Of a stretch of DNA of 64,000 nucleotides, positions 34,571-41,739 are shown piece by piece (position 1 is the first letter of the stretch; each line of letters opens with the position of its first letter). The position numbers and the translations under genes were made by a program. The notes under the pieces were generated by a model that was given only the letters and a program-made list of their open reading frames with translations, had not been told where the DNA came from and made no database searches. Source of the DNA: an uncultured Allobosea sp. (GTDB lineage Bacteria > Pseudomonadota > Alphaproteobacteria > Rhizobiales > Beijerinckiaceae); contig NZ_CAMFJF010000003.1 of the NCBI RefSeq assembly GCF_945956895.1, forward strand, positions 124,001-188,000, given 5' to 3'.

Positions 34571-36781
34571 ATGGAGTTCAGGAAGGCTGGCTGGAGGACG
34601 CGGCTGAAGCGCTTCGCGCTCGCGGCGGATTCGTGGCTGGATGCCGGCCTGTGGGGCGCCGGGCGCCGGACCGGCGAGATTCACGAGCGCATCCGCAGCA
34701 TCGCCGACCGCCTGACCGTCAGCGGCGGCAAGCGCATCGCCACCGAATTCGCCAGCGAGGGCCTGAATATCGGCATCGTCGGCGCCATCTTCGTGCTGGC
34801 GCTGGCGCTGCCGGCCTTTCGAATCGGCAATGAGGAGACGCTCAAGAACCAGGTCTTCGCCGTCACCTTCCTCGACCGCTATGGCGCGTCGATCGGCCAT
34901 CGCGGCGCCCGGCATGACGATTCGTTGAAGCTCGAGGAGATGCCGGACCACCTGCTCAAGGCCGTGCTCGCCACCGAAGACCGGCGCTTCTACGACCATT
35001 TCGGCATCGACCTGATCGGCACATTTCGCGCGATCACGGTCAATGCGCGCGCCTCGGGCGTCGTGCAGGGCGGTTCCTCGCTGACCCAGCAACTCGCCAA
35101 GAACCTCTTCCTCAACAACGAGCGCTCGCTCGACCGCAAGATCAAGGAAGCCTTCCTCGCCCTGTGGCTGGAGACGCGGCTGACCAAGAACGAGATCCTC
35201 AAGCTCTATCTCGACCGCGCCTATATGGGCGGCGGCACCTTCGGCGCGGCGGCTGCCGCGGAATACTATTTCGGCAAGTCGGTGCGGGACGTCTCGCTGG
35301 CCGAAGCGGCCATGCTCGCCGGCCTGTTCAAGGCGCCGACGAAATACGCCCCCCATGTCAACCTGCCCGCCGCGCGGGCACGCGCCAACGACGTGCTCAA
35401 CTCCATGGTCGATGCCGGCTTCATGACGGCAGGACAGGTCGACAGCGCCAAGCGCAACCCCGCGACGCCGGTCGACCGCAAGCGCGATTCCAGCCCCGAC
35501 TACTATCTCGACTGGGCCTTCGACGCGGTGAAGGAGCTCGCAGCCGAAGGCAAGCTCGGCAACGACCGCGTGCTGACCGTGAAGACGCCGCACGACATCG
35601 CGATCCAGGAGCGCGCCGACGAAGCGATCGAGTCGATCCTGCGCCAGCACGGCCCGGCCTACCATGTGAAGCAGGCGGCGACCGTCATCATGGACCCGGA
35701 CGGGGCGGTGCGCGCCATCGTCGGCGGCCGGGACTACGGCGCGAGCCAGTTCAACCGGGCGACCGCCGGCCAGCGTCAACCCGGCTCCTCGTTCAAGCCC
35801 TTCGTCTACGCGACCGCACTCTCGTCCGGGCTCTACAAGCCGACCACGATCGTCACCGACCGGCCGGTCTGCATCGGCAACTGGTGCCCGAAGAACTATG
35901 GCGGCTCGTTCTCCGGCTCGATGCCGCTCACCGTCGCGCTGGCGAAGTCGATCAATTCGATCCCGGTGCAGATGTCGATCGCGATCGGCAAGGCGACCGG
36001 CGAGACGCACGAGGCGCGGGCAGCCGCGATCGGGCGCAAGAAGATCATCGAGACCGCCCGCGCCATGGGCCTGACCACTCCGCTGACCGACACGGTCTCG
36101 CTGCCGATCGGTGCCGGCGAGGTCACCGTCATCGACATGGCCGCCGGCTATTCCGTGCTTGCCAATGGCGGGCGCCGGGCGAAACCCTATGCCGCGATCG
36201 AGATCGCCAATTCGCAGGGCGAGGTGATCTATCGCCATGACCGCGACGAGCCGGAGCCCAAGCAGGTGCTGAGCCCGCAGGTGGCGCAGGATATGAACTT
36301 CATGCTCTCCAAGGTGCCGACCGAGGGCACGGGCCGGCGCGCCGCACTCGACGGCGTCGTCACCGCCGGCAAGACCGGCACGACCAACGGCTACAAGGAC
36401 GCCTGGTATGTCGGCTATTCCGGCAATCTCGTCGGGGCCGTCTGGTTCGGCAACGACAATTCCGCCGAGACCGCGAACATGACCGGCGGCTCGCTTCCCG
36501 CGATGACGTGGAAGGAGGTCATGCAGTTCGCCCATCAGGGCCTGGAGCTGAAAGCCATTCCCGGCGTGCCCGCGGCCGACCCGAAGGGCGCGGCCGTCGC
36601 CAAGGCCGGCAGTGCCGCAACACCGCCCGGCGCCACGGCCGGCCATATGCCGCGCCAATCCTTCGAGGTGCTCTCGGCAGTATCCTCGATGTTCAAATCG
36701 CTGGAACCGCGGCGTATCGCCAGCCGCCCGGTGCAGGTCGGCATCCGCGACATCTCGGGCAGCGAGCCCAGGGTTCGCTGA
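34571..36781 (+). CDS. Class A penicillin-binding protein (PBP1A-like)
   Basis: A 736-residue bifunctional peptidoglycan synthase. One membrane anchor (IGIVGAIFVLALALPAF, about residues 66-82) is followed by a GT51 transglycosylase domain with the catalytic Glu in VLATEDRRFYDHFGID and QGGSSLTQQLAKN. The transpeptidase domain has the nucleophile Ser in PGSSFKPF, the SxN motif in KSINS and KTGTT. The C-terminal tail is Ala/Pro-rich. The start is uncertain: ATG 34571 or ATG 34538. It is followed by the DUF1214/DUF1254 pair, with a repeat between. Confidence 0.92.
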   Translation: MEFRKAGWRTRLKRFALAADSWLDAGLWGAGRRTGEIHERIRSIADRLTVSGGKRIATEFASEGLNIGIVGAIFVLALALPAFRIGNEETLKNQVFAVTFLDRYGASIGHRGARHDDSLKLEEMPDHLLKAVLATEDRRFYDHFGIDLIGTFRAITVNARASGVVQGGSSLTQQLAKNLFLNNERSLDRKIKEAFLALWLETRLTKNEILKLYLDRAYMGGGTFGAAAAAEYYFGKSVRDVSLAEAAMLAGLFKAPTKYAPHVNLPAARARANDVLNSMVDAGFMTAGQVDSAKRNPATPVDRKRDSSPDYYLDWAFDAVKELAAEGKLGNDRVLTVKTPHDIAIQERADEAIESILRQHGPAYHVKQAATVIMDPDGAVRAIVGGRDYGASQFNRATAGQRQPGSSFKPFVYATALSSGLYKPTTIVTDRPVCIGNWCPKNYGGSFSGSMPLTVALAKSINSIPVQMSIAIGKATGETHEARAAAIGRKKIIETARAMGLTTPLTDTVSLPIGAGEVTVIDMAAGYSVLANGGRRAKPYAAIEIANSQGEVIYRHDRDEPEPKQVLSPQVAQDMNFMLSKVPTEGTGRRAALDGVVTAGKTGTTNGYKDAWYVGYSGNLVGAVWFGNDNSAETANMTGGSLPAMTWKEVMQFAHQGLELKAIPGVPAADPKGAAVAKAGSAATPPGATAGHMPRQSFEVLSAVSSMFKSLEPRRIASRPVQVGIRDISGSEPRVR

Positions 36782-36835
36782 GGTTGTTGACGATCATCGT
36801 TGCGCCGGATCAACTCCCCTCGTCATGGACACGCG

Positions 36836-36936
36836 GGTCATCCCGGCCGGAGCGAAACGAAGAGCCGGGATCCATGCCTGAACCGTGGCCGGAAGCGCTC
36901 CGGAATGGATCCCGGGCCAAGCCCGGGATGACGGCG
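36836..36936. repeat. Intergenic palindrome, family C, copy 1
   Basis: Left arm GTCATCCCGGCCGGAGCG and right arm GGCCAAGCCCGGGATGACG, with GGATCCAT/ATGGATCC inside. A second copy in the same orientation is at 38214. Together they flank the DUF1214/DUF1254 pair. Confidence 0.85.
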
Positions 36937-36978
36937 TGTTTCCGTAGATAATCAGCAGCCTTCGAGCGGAAGGACGAC

Positions 36979-37554
36979 GTGCGGATTCTCGACCTCGCCT
37001 ATATCCTCGCGCTCGGAGCCGGCGTCGGGCTGGGAACCGCCCATTGGGCGGTGGCCGGGCGCCCCGCGATCGGCCGGGTCGAGGTCGGCGCCTGGGCGGC
37101 CTGGCCCGGAAGCGGCAGCCGAGAGGTCGATCCCTATATGCGGGCCTATCTCGCCCGCGGCGTCCATCTGCCGCTCGGTTCCGGCGAGGGGCTGGAGCTG
37201 ATCGCAGAGCACGACGATTCAGGGCAAGCGCTGGACGGGCGCTGCCGCTACCGGCTCTCCGGCGCGGTGCCGACGACGCGCGGCTGGACCATCGGCATCA
37301 CCGATGGCGGCGGCCTGCCCTTCCGCCTGCCGCTGGAACGCACCAGCTTCACCGATTCGGAGATCGTCCGCCCTGAGGATGGCGGGCTCGCCATCGTCGC
37401 TTCCGCCACGCCCGAGGCCGGCAACTGGCTGCCCTTGCCGGCGAGCGGGCGCTTCCAGATTCGCTTGCGGCTCTACGATACGCCGATATCGAGCCAGGCC
37501 GGCGAAACGCGCGCCACCAACCTGCCGCGCATCGCGCGCATCGATTGCCGATGA
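36979..37554 (+). CDS. DUF1214 domain protein, membrane-anchored
   Basis: A 191-residue protein starting at GTG 36979 with an N-terminal hydrophobic anchor (ILDLAYILALGAGVGLGTAHWAV), then a DUF1214-like beta domain recognisable from DPYMRAYLARGVHLPLGSGEGLEL and the end segment ASGRFQIRLRLYDTP. In larger proteins DUF1254 and DUF1214 occur in one chain; here the two are separate small genes. It overlaps the next gene by 4 bases (ATGA). Function unknown. Confidence 0.82.
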   Translation: MRILDLAYILALGAGVGLGTAHWAVAGRPAIGRVEVGAWAAWPGSGSREVDPYMRAYLARGVHLPLGSGEGLELIAEHDDSGQALDGRCRYRLSGAVPTTRGWTIGITDGGGLPFRLPLERTSFTDSEIVRPEDGGLAIVASATPEAGNWLPLPASGRFQIRLRLYDTPISSQAGETRATNLPRIARIDCR

Positions 37555-38183
37555 GCACCGTCAGCCACAATCCGCCGGAGAGGCGCAATTCGCTCTTCGC
37601 CGGCTGGCGGCCGCGCCTGCGCGCCGGTTTCGCGCGCTTCGTCATGACGACGCTGGCTGGGCTGATCCTCGCGGCCATCGTCCATATCGTCACGATCCTG
37701 GCGATTCCCGCCCTCGCCGGCCGCGATGCCGCCCATGCCTATCGCGAGCTCGGCACCGAGGGGCATGCCGAGACGATTCCCGCCCCCGGCAATGCCCGCG
37801 GCGTGCCGGCCCTGCGCGAGGCCGATCCCAATACCGTCACCGCCATCTGCAGCTACGATCTCTCGGCCGGCCCGATGCGGGTCGTCGCCCGCACCGGCTC
37901 CTTGCCGCTCGCCCTGACGCTGCACCGTCAGGGCGGCGGCGTGCTCTATGCCATCACCGACCGGGCCGCGATCCGCGGCACGCTCGAATTCCTGGTGATG
38001 ACCGAGGCCCAGCGCGACGAGCGCATAGCGGCGGACGAAGACGGCGAGACCAGCCGTGAGCTGCGCATCGTCTCCGACACCGTGCAGGGGCTGGTCGTGG
38101 CCCGCGTCCCGCTCCGCCTGCCGTCGGACCGGGCCGATGCCGAGGCGCTCGCGACGGGTGTCGCCTGCGGGGCAGCGAACTGA
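37551..38183 (+). CDS. DUF1254-like membrane protein
   Basis: A 210-residue protein with one hydrophobic segment (FVMTTLAGLILAAIVHIVTILAIPALAG, about 32-59) and a globular domain ending LPSDRADAEALATGVACG. By position and length it is the partner of the DUF1214 protein, and the start ATG 37551 overlaps that gene's stop, indicating coupled translation. The DUF1254 assignment rests on pairing and general pattern, so it is moderate. Confidence 0.72.
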   Translation: MSTVSHNPPERRNSLFAGWRPRLRAGFARFVMTTLAGLILAAIVHIVTILAIPALAGRDAAHAYRELGTEGHAETIPAPGNARGVPALREADPNTVTAICSYDLSAGPMRVVARTGSLPLALTLHRQGGGVLYAITDRAAIRGTLEFLVMTEAQRDERIAADEDGETSRELRIVSDTVQGLVVARVPLRLPSDRADAEALATGVACGAAN

Positions 38184-38213
38184 GCTCGACGGCCCAGCAG
38201 CTTTCAAACACAT

Positions 38214-38302
38214 GTCATCCCGGAGGCAGCGAAGCGGAGATCCGGGATCCATCGTCGCGTGCGGCGCCATTCGATGGATCCCGGGTCAAGCCCGGGATGA
38301 CG
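38214..38302. repeat. Intergenic palindrome, family C, copy 2
   Basis: Left arm GTCATCCCGGAGGCAGCG, right arm GGTCAAGCCCGGGATGACG, and the same GGATCCAT/ATGGATCC core as copy 1, in the same orientation 1.3 kb away. Sits between convergent genes. Confidence 0.85.
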
Positions 38303-38330
38303 GCGCGTTTCCGCGGAAAGCAACGAAACT

Positions 38331-39095
38331 CTAGCCCTTGTAGACGACCGGGCGCTTGCCTTCGCCGAAGGCGCCGTTGAGCTGCATCTGGCAGAGAGGT
38401 CTTGCCTCCATCTCCAGCGCCATGATCGCGCGCTCGGCCTTCACAGCCTCGCGCGAAGGCATCTCGACGACGAGATTGGCCAGCGCGTAGCGGTAACTGC
38501 GGATGCGGAAATCGATGCGTTCGCAGACCCAGAAGACCAGACCCTCGTTCTCGACGACGCGCGCATAGGCCGGCGCCTGCTTGTCGACGGGCACATCGGG
38601 GGAGCCTTCGACGGTCCGCATCCGGACGCGGTCCATGCTCACCACCCGCCCCGCATTGGCGCGGAAGGGGCCGATCAGCAGACGATCGGCATTGGCATCC
38701 TCCGCCAGCCGGTTGTAGCGCGAGGCCTGCGAGGCGAAGGATATCGCGGTCAGCCCGCGGAAATAGTCGGAGACGTCGGTCGACTGCGCCGCGACCGGCA
38801 GGATGCGCGTATGGGCGAGATTGGAGACCTCGCCCTGGAAGACGCTGTTCGGGCTCGACGGCATGACGAAGCGCCAGGCACGGTCGCGCATCTGCTCCTC
38901 GTCGTCGGTCAGGCGGAAATAGGAGGCCTGCTCGTCGCGGAAGGTCGCGGACCAGAAGCCCGCCTCGGGCGCGATCAGCTGCGACCAGACCGTCGGCCGC
39001 GGCCGGCCGAGATCCCCCGTCGTGGCGGTGCAGGCCGAAAGGAAGGCTGCCGCCAGCATGGCGGCCAGAGCCGGCTTGACGAAGGCTCGCGTCAC
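38331..39095 (-). CDS. Putative lipoprotein, 254 residues
   Basis: The signal peptide MTRAFVKPALAAMLAAAFLSAC ends in a lipobox (LSAC), so Cys22 is the likely lipidation site. The mature part has no recognised domain; WRFVMPSSPNSVFQGEVSNLAHTRI and FWVCERIDFRIRSYRYALANLVVEMP are its most structured blocks. Its start overlaps the upstream small gene by 4 bases, so the two form an operon. Probably attached to a periplasm-facing membrane leaflet. Confidence 0.78.
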   Translation of the reverse strand: MTRAFVKPALAAMLAAAFLSACTATTGDLGRPRPTVWSQLIAPEAGFWSATFRDEQASYFRLTDDEEQMRDRAWRFVMPSSPNSVFQGEVSNLAHTRILPVAAQSTDVSDYFRGLTAISFASQASRYNRLAEDANADRLLIGPFRANAGRVVSMDRVRMRTVEGSPDVPVDKQAPAYARVVENEGLVFWVCERIDFRIRSYRYALANLVVEMPSREAVKAERAIMALEMEARPLCQMQLNGAFGEGKRPVVYKG

Positions 39096-39301
39096 GCAGG
39101 CTGCCTGCGGGGGCTCTTGCGCGTTGCGATCTTGCGGGCCCGCGCGCCGACGGAAGGCTTGGCGGCCGGCGGCCGGGCCTCGGGCGCGCGCTCGTAACGG
39201 ACGCCGGTGAAGAACAGGATTTCCGCCGTCCGCGGCGGAAGGGAGCAGGCCGAACCCTGCCGCGGGCGCCGCTGCGGCGCAAAGGGGATGACGATGGCCA
39301 A
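39092..39301 (-). CDS. Small protein, 69 residues, TTG start
   Basis: On the minus strand AAGGAGG (plus 39308-39314) lies 6 bases before TTG 39301, a near-ideal ribosome site, giving a product that begins MAIVIPFAPQRRPRQ. A conserved-looking block AEILFFTGVRYER follows, and the C terminus is strongly basic (KIATRKSPRRQPA). Small proteins with an ILFFTGVRYER-like block occur in many Hyphomicrobiales, function unknown. An ATG further upstream (39373) is open but lacks a ribosome site. Overlaps the lipoprotein gene by 4 bases. Confidence 0.72.
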   Translation of the reverse strand: MAIVIPFAPQRRPRQGSACSLPPRTAEILFFTGVRYERAPEARPPAAKPSVGARARKIATRKSPRRQPA

Positions 39302-39404
39302 GATGCGCCTCCTTATCCAGCGCCAGAGTTGCAACGCGAGAATCGGCGAGGTGCGGGCAGCACCAAGTCGCAAGGTCCCGCTAGCCCATCAGGCCCGGAC
39401 ATGG

Positions 39405-39420
39405 TTAACGCAGCCTTAAC
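39405..39420 (+). promoter_or_regulatory. Perfect CtrA-type box upstream of the DUF2336 gene
   Basis: TTAA at 39405-39408, seven bases, TTAAC at 39416-39420: an exact match to TTAA-N7-TTAAC, bound by the cell-cycle regulator CtrA in alphaproteobacteria. It is 51 bp before the DUF2336 start and also faces the divergent small-protein operon. Confidence 0.65.
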
Positions 39421-39470
39421 GGTCGGGGATTAATGCTGCTGCATCTTCGGTTTCCCTGCCCGAGCCAGTC

Positions 39471-40604
39471 ATGCCTGCATCCGTCTCCAAGGAACTCGCC
39501 GATCTCGCACGCCTGGCGCGTGAGGGCGGGCTCGACCTCAGCCTGATCTCGCTGCGGGTCAAGGCGGACCTGTTGCTCTCAACCGCGCATCCGCCACTCG
39601 ACGACCTCACGGCCTTCAACGAGATGGCGGAAGCGCTGCTACCCGGCATCGACGAGGCGACGGCGCTCGTGCTTGCACGCAAGCTCGCCGGCTGGCCGCA
39701 TACACCCGCACCGATCATGGCCGGGCTCGCCGCGAAGGGTGGCGCCGTGCTGGTGGACTTGGTGCGGCACGGCATGCCCCTGACCGAGGCCGAACTCGAA
39801 CGCCTCGCCGAAACCGGTGGCGAGACCATGCGCGCGGCGCTGGCCATCCGGCCCGACCTCACCGCCCAGGCCGTCATCATGCTGATCGCCGAGGAGCGGC
39901 GGGAGCTCGATCTCGCCTTGATCACCAATCACAGCGCCCCGATGCCGCGCGCCGCCGTCGACAGCCTGATCGCGCGAGCCCGGGCCGAGCCGGCCTATCG
40001 CCCCGGTTTGCTCGCGCGCCCCGACCTGTCCAATCTCGAGCTCGCGCCGCTCTTCCTGCATGCCGGTGCGGAACGGCGGCTCGCGATCCTCGAATCGCTG
40101 ATGGCGCGTGAAGCGCTGCATCCGAGCGAAAGACGCCCGGCCCTGTCCGCCACCGCCTTCGGCCGTTGGCTCGACCTCGCCTCAGAGGATCGCGGCGCCG
40201 CCTTCGCGGCCATCGCCGACCATCTCGGCGGCGGCGCGACGCTTGCCGCCGCGATTGCGGCCGACGCATCGCGGGACCTCGCGGCTCTCGTCCTCACCGC
40301 CTGCGGCGCGACGGTCGAGGAAGCCACGCGCTTCCTGATTCGGCTCGGCGACGAGACCGCCCATTCGGTCGAGCGCATCTTCGCGCTCGTCGCTCTGATG
40401 CGTTCGGCAAAGCCCGCCATCGCCTTTCGCCTCGCGATGCACATCGCCGGCATCGTGGCCGTGACGCCGCAACGGCGTGGCCAGCATCAGCCCGCCATGG
40501 ACCCGAGCGGAACGCCGTCGCGCGCCGGCAACACCCGGCCGGAGGCGCAGCCGGCAATGTCGGAGGTTCTCGGAAAGATCGGGGCGAAGCGCGAGCGCGG
40601 CTGA
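39471..40604 (+). CDS. DUF2336 domain protein
   Basis: A 377-residue, almost wholly helical protein rich in Ala, Leu and Arg. The pattern of short helical repeats with LARKLAGWPHTPAPIMAGLA, LAERGG-like turns and a central ALITNHSAPMPRAAVDSLIARA block matches DUF2336, an alphaproteobacterial family of unknown role with HEAT-like repeats. No membrane span or signal. A perfect CtrA box lies just upstream, which suggests cell-cycle-dependent expression. Confidence 0.8.
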   Translation: MPASVSKELADLARLAREGGLDLSLISLRVKADLLLSTAHPPLDDLTAFNEMAEALLPGIDEATALVLARKLAGWPHTPAPIMAGLAAKGGAVLVDLVRHGMPLTEAELERLAETGGETMRAALAIRPDLTAQAVIMLIAEERRELDLALITNHSAPMPRAAVDSLIARARAEPAYRPGLLARPDLSNLELAPLFLHAGAERRLAILESLMAREALHPSERRPALSATAFGRWLDLASEDRGAAFAAIADHLGGGATLAAAIAADASRDLAALVLTACGATVEEATRFLIRLGDETAHSVERIFALVALMRSAKPAIAFRLAMHIAGIVAVTPQRRGQHQPAMDPSGTPSRAGNTRPEAQPAMSEVLGKIGAKRERG

Positions 40605-40641
40605 GCCATCGCGCTTCAGCGCCTGTTTGGCAACTCCTTGA

Positions 40642-40758
40642 GCCCTCATCCTGAGGGGCATTCCCTTGGGAATGGCGTCTCGGAGGATGCTCTGGGAGGT
40701 TCGGAAGCCCGCTGGAGCATCCTTCGAGACGCCGCTCACGCGGCTCCTCAGGATGAGG
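40642..40758. repeat. Intergenic palindrome, family A
   Basis: Left arm GCCCTCATCCTGAGG, right arm CTCCTCAGGATGAGG, inner CATCCTTCGAGACGCCGC. Same family as 19463 and 59156, with a variant inner loop. Between convergent genes. Confidence 0.88.
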
Positions 40759-40792
40759 ACTGAGGTTCCAAACGGGCTCTAAGCAGCTCCGG

Positions 40793-41128
40793 TCAGCCTG
40801 CGACCAGCGTGAGCCGCGGATCACCGGCCCGATTCTCGATCTCGACCAGCCAGAGATCCCCGTCGAAACGCAATTCGCGGTCGACGCGATCCTCGATCGC
40901 GAGGGGATCGGAATCCAGCAGGAGCTGGAAGCGACGCTCGCCATCGTCCTCGGCCAGCGCCTGTGGCGCTGGGCCATAGAGTGCGGCCGTGCCGTCCAGG
41001 CGGTCGAGCTTGATGAAGATGGCGCCGGCCTCGCGCGCCCCGCGGCGGCGCAACACGGCGACGAGGCCATCGAAGGCCGCCTGCCGCAGATAGGCGGAAA
41101 CCCAGAAATCGCTGGTCAGGCGCGCCAT
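40793..41128 (-). CDS. DUF1491 family protein
   Basis: A 111-residue alpha/beta protein. FWVSAYLRQAAFDGLVAVLRRRGAREAGAIFIKLDRLDG and the ending DLWLVEIENRAGDPRLTL match DUF1491, an alphaproteobacterial family without known function. It follows the 41144 gene by 15 bases and ends the histidine kinase operon. Confidence 0.85.
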   Translation of the reverse strand: MARLTSDFWVSAYLRQAAFDGLVAVLRRRGAREAGAIFIKLDRLDGTAALYGPAPQALAEDDGERRFQLLLDSDPLAIEDRVDRELRFDGDLWLVEIENRAGDPRLTLVAG

Positions 41129-41143
41129 GTCACGCGCCGCGGA

Positions 41144-41725
41144 TCAGGTACGCGGCGCCGAGCCGGAACGGTTGGCGGATTTGACATCCGCCGGCGGGCG
41201 CAGGTCGCCATTGATCAGATCGGCGATCGGATCGCGCGCGGGAGCGGGAGCCGCGGCAGCGCGGGCTGCGGGGGCCGGAGCGGCCGGCGCCGCAGCGCGC
41301 GGCGCGGCAGGGACCGGCGCCGGTGGGCGAGGCTGTGCTTCCCGAGCCTGCTGCGTCTGCGAGAGATCGCTCGGCCGCGCCGGCGGACGGACCGGCTGCG
41401 CGGGAGCCTCGACGGCGGGAGCCGATACAGGTGCAGGCGTGGGCTCGGCACGGCGCTCCGCCGTGGCCCGCGGCTGCGAGACCGGCGTGGAGGACGAGAG
41501 CATCGGGGCCGGATGGCGCGCCTTCTGGAACATCAGCGCATTGGCGACGATGGCGACCGAAACGAGGCCGAAAGCCAGCAGCACGAGCGCCCGGCCCGGC
41601 CGCTTGCCGGCGACGCGGGCGATCCGCCCGAACCATGAGGTCTTGCGACGCGTGGCTTGAGCGCGGCGCACCGGTGCGGAGAGGGAAGCGCCGGAATGGG
41701 CGCGGGCGGCCATGGTCACGGACAT
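41144..41725 (-). CDS. Membrane-anchored Pro/Ala-rich protein with RDPIADLI motif
   Basis: A 193-residue protein: a basic N terminus, one membrane helix (ALVLLAFGLVSVAIVANALMF, about 46-66), then a Pro/Ala-rich periplasmic linker and the motif RDPIADLINGD near the C terminus. From memory, equivalents next to DUF1491 genes in related bacteria have this same layout followed by a peptidoglycan-binding domain. Here the protein stops soon after the motif, and only 15 bases separate it from DUF1491, so that domain is missing rather than frameshifted. It starts 14 bases after the histidine kinase gene. Confidence 0.72.
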   Translation of the reverse strand: MSVTMAARAHSGASLSAPVRRAQATRRKTSWFGRIARVAGKRPGRALVLLAFGLVSVAIVANALMFQKARHPAPMLSSSTPVSQPRATAERRAEPTPAPVSAPAVEAPAQPVRPPARPSDLSQTQQAREAQPRPPAPVPAAPRAAAPAAPAPAARAAAAPAPARDPIADLINGDLRPPADVKSANRSGSAPRT

Positions 41726-41739
41726 CGGTCAGCTCGTCT

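Noticed and set aside
34457-36658. 733-codon minus-strand open frame over the penicillin-binding protein
   Set aside because: Antisense shadow of a gene with all active-site motifs on the plus strand.
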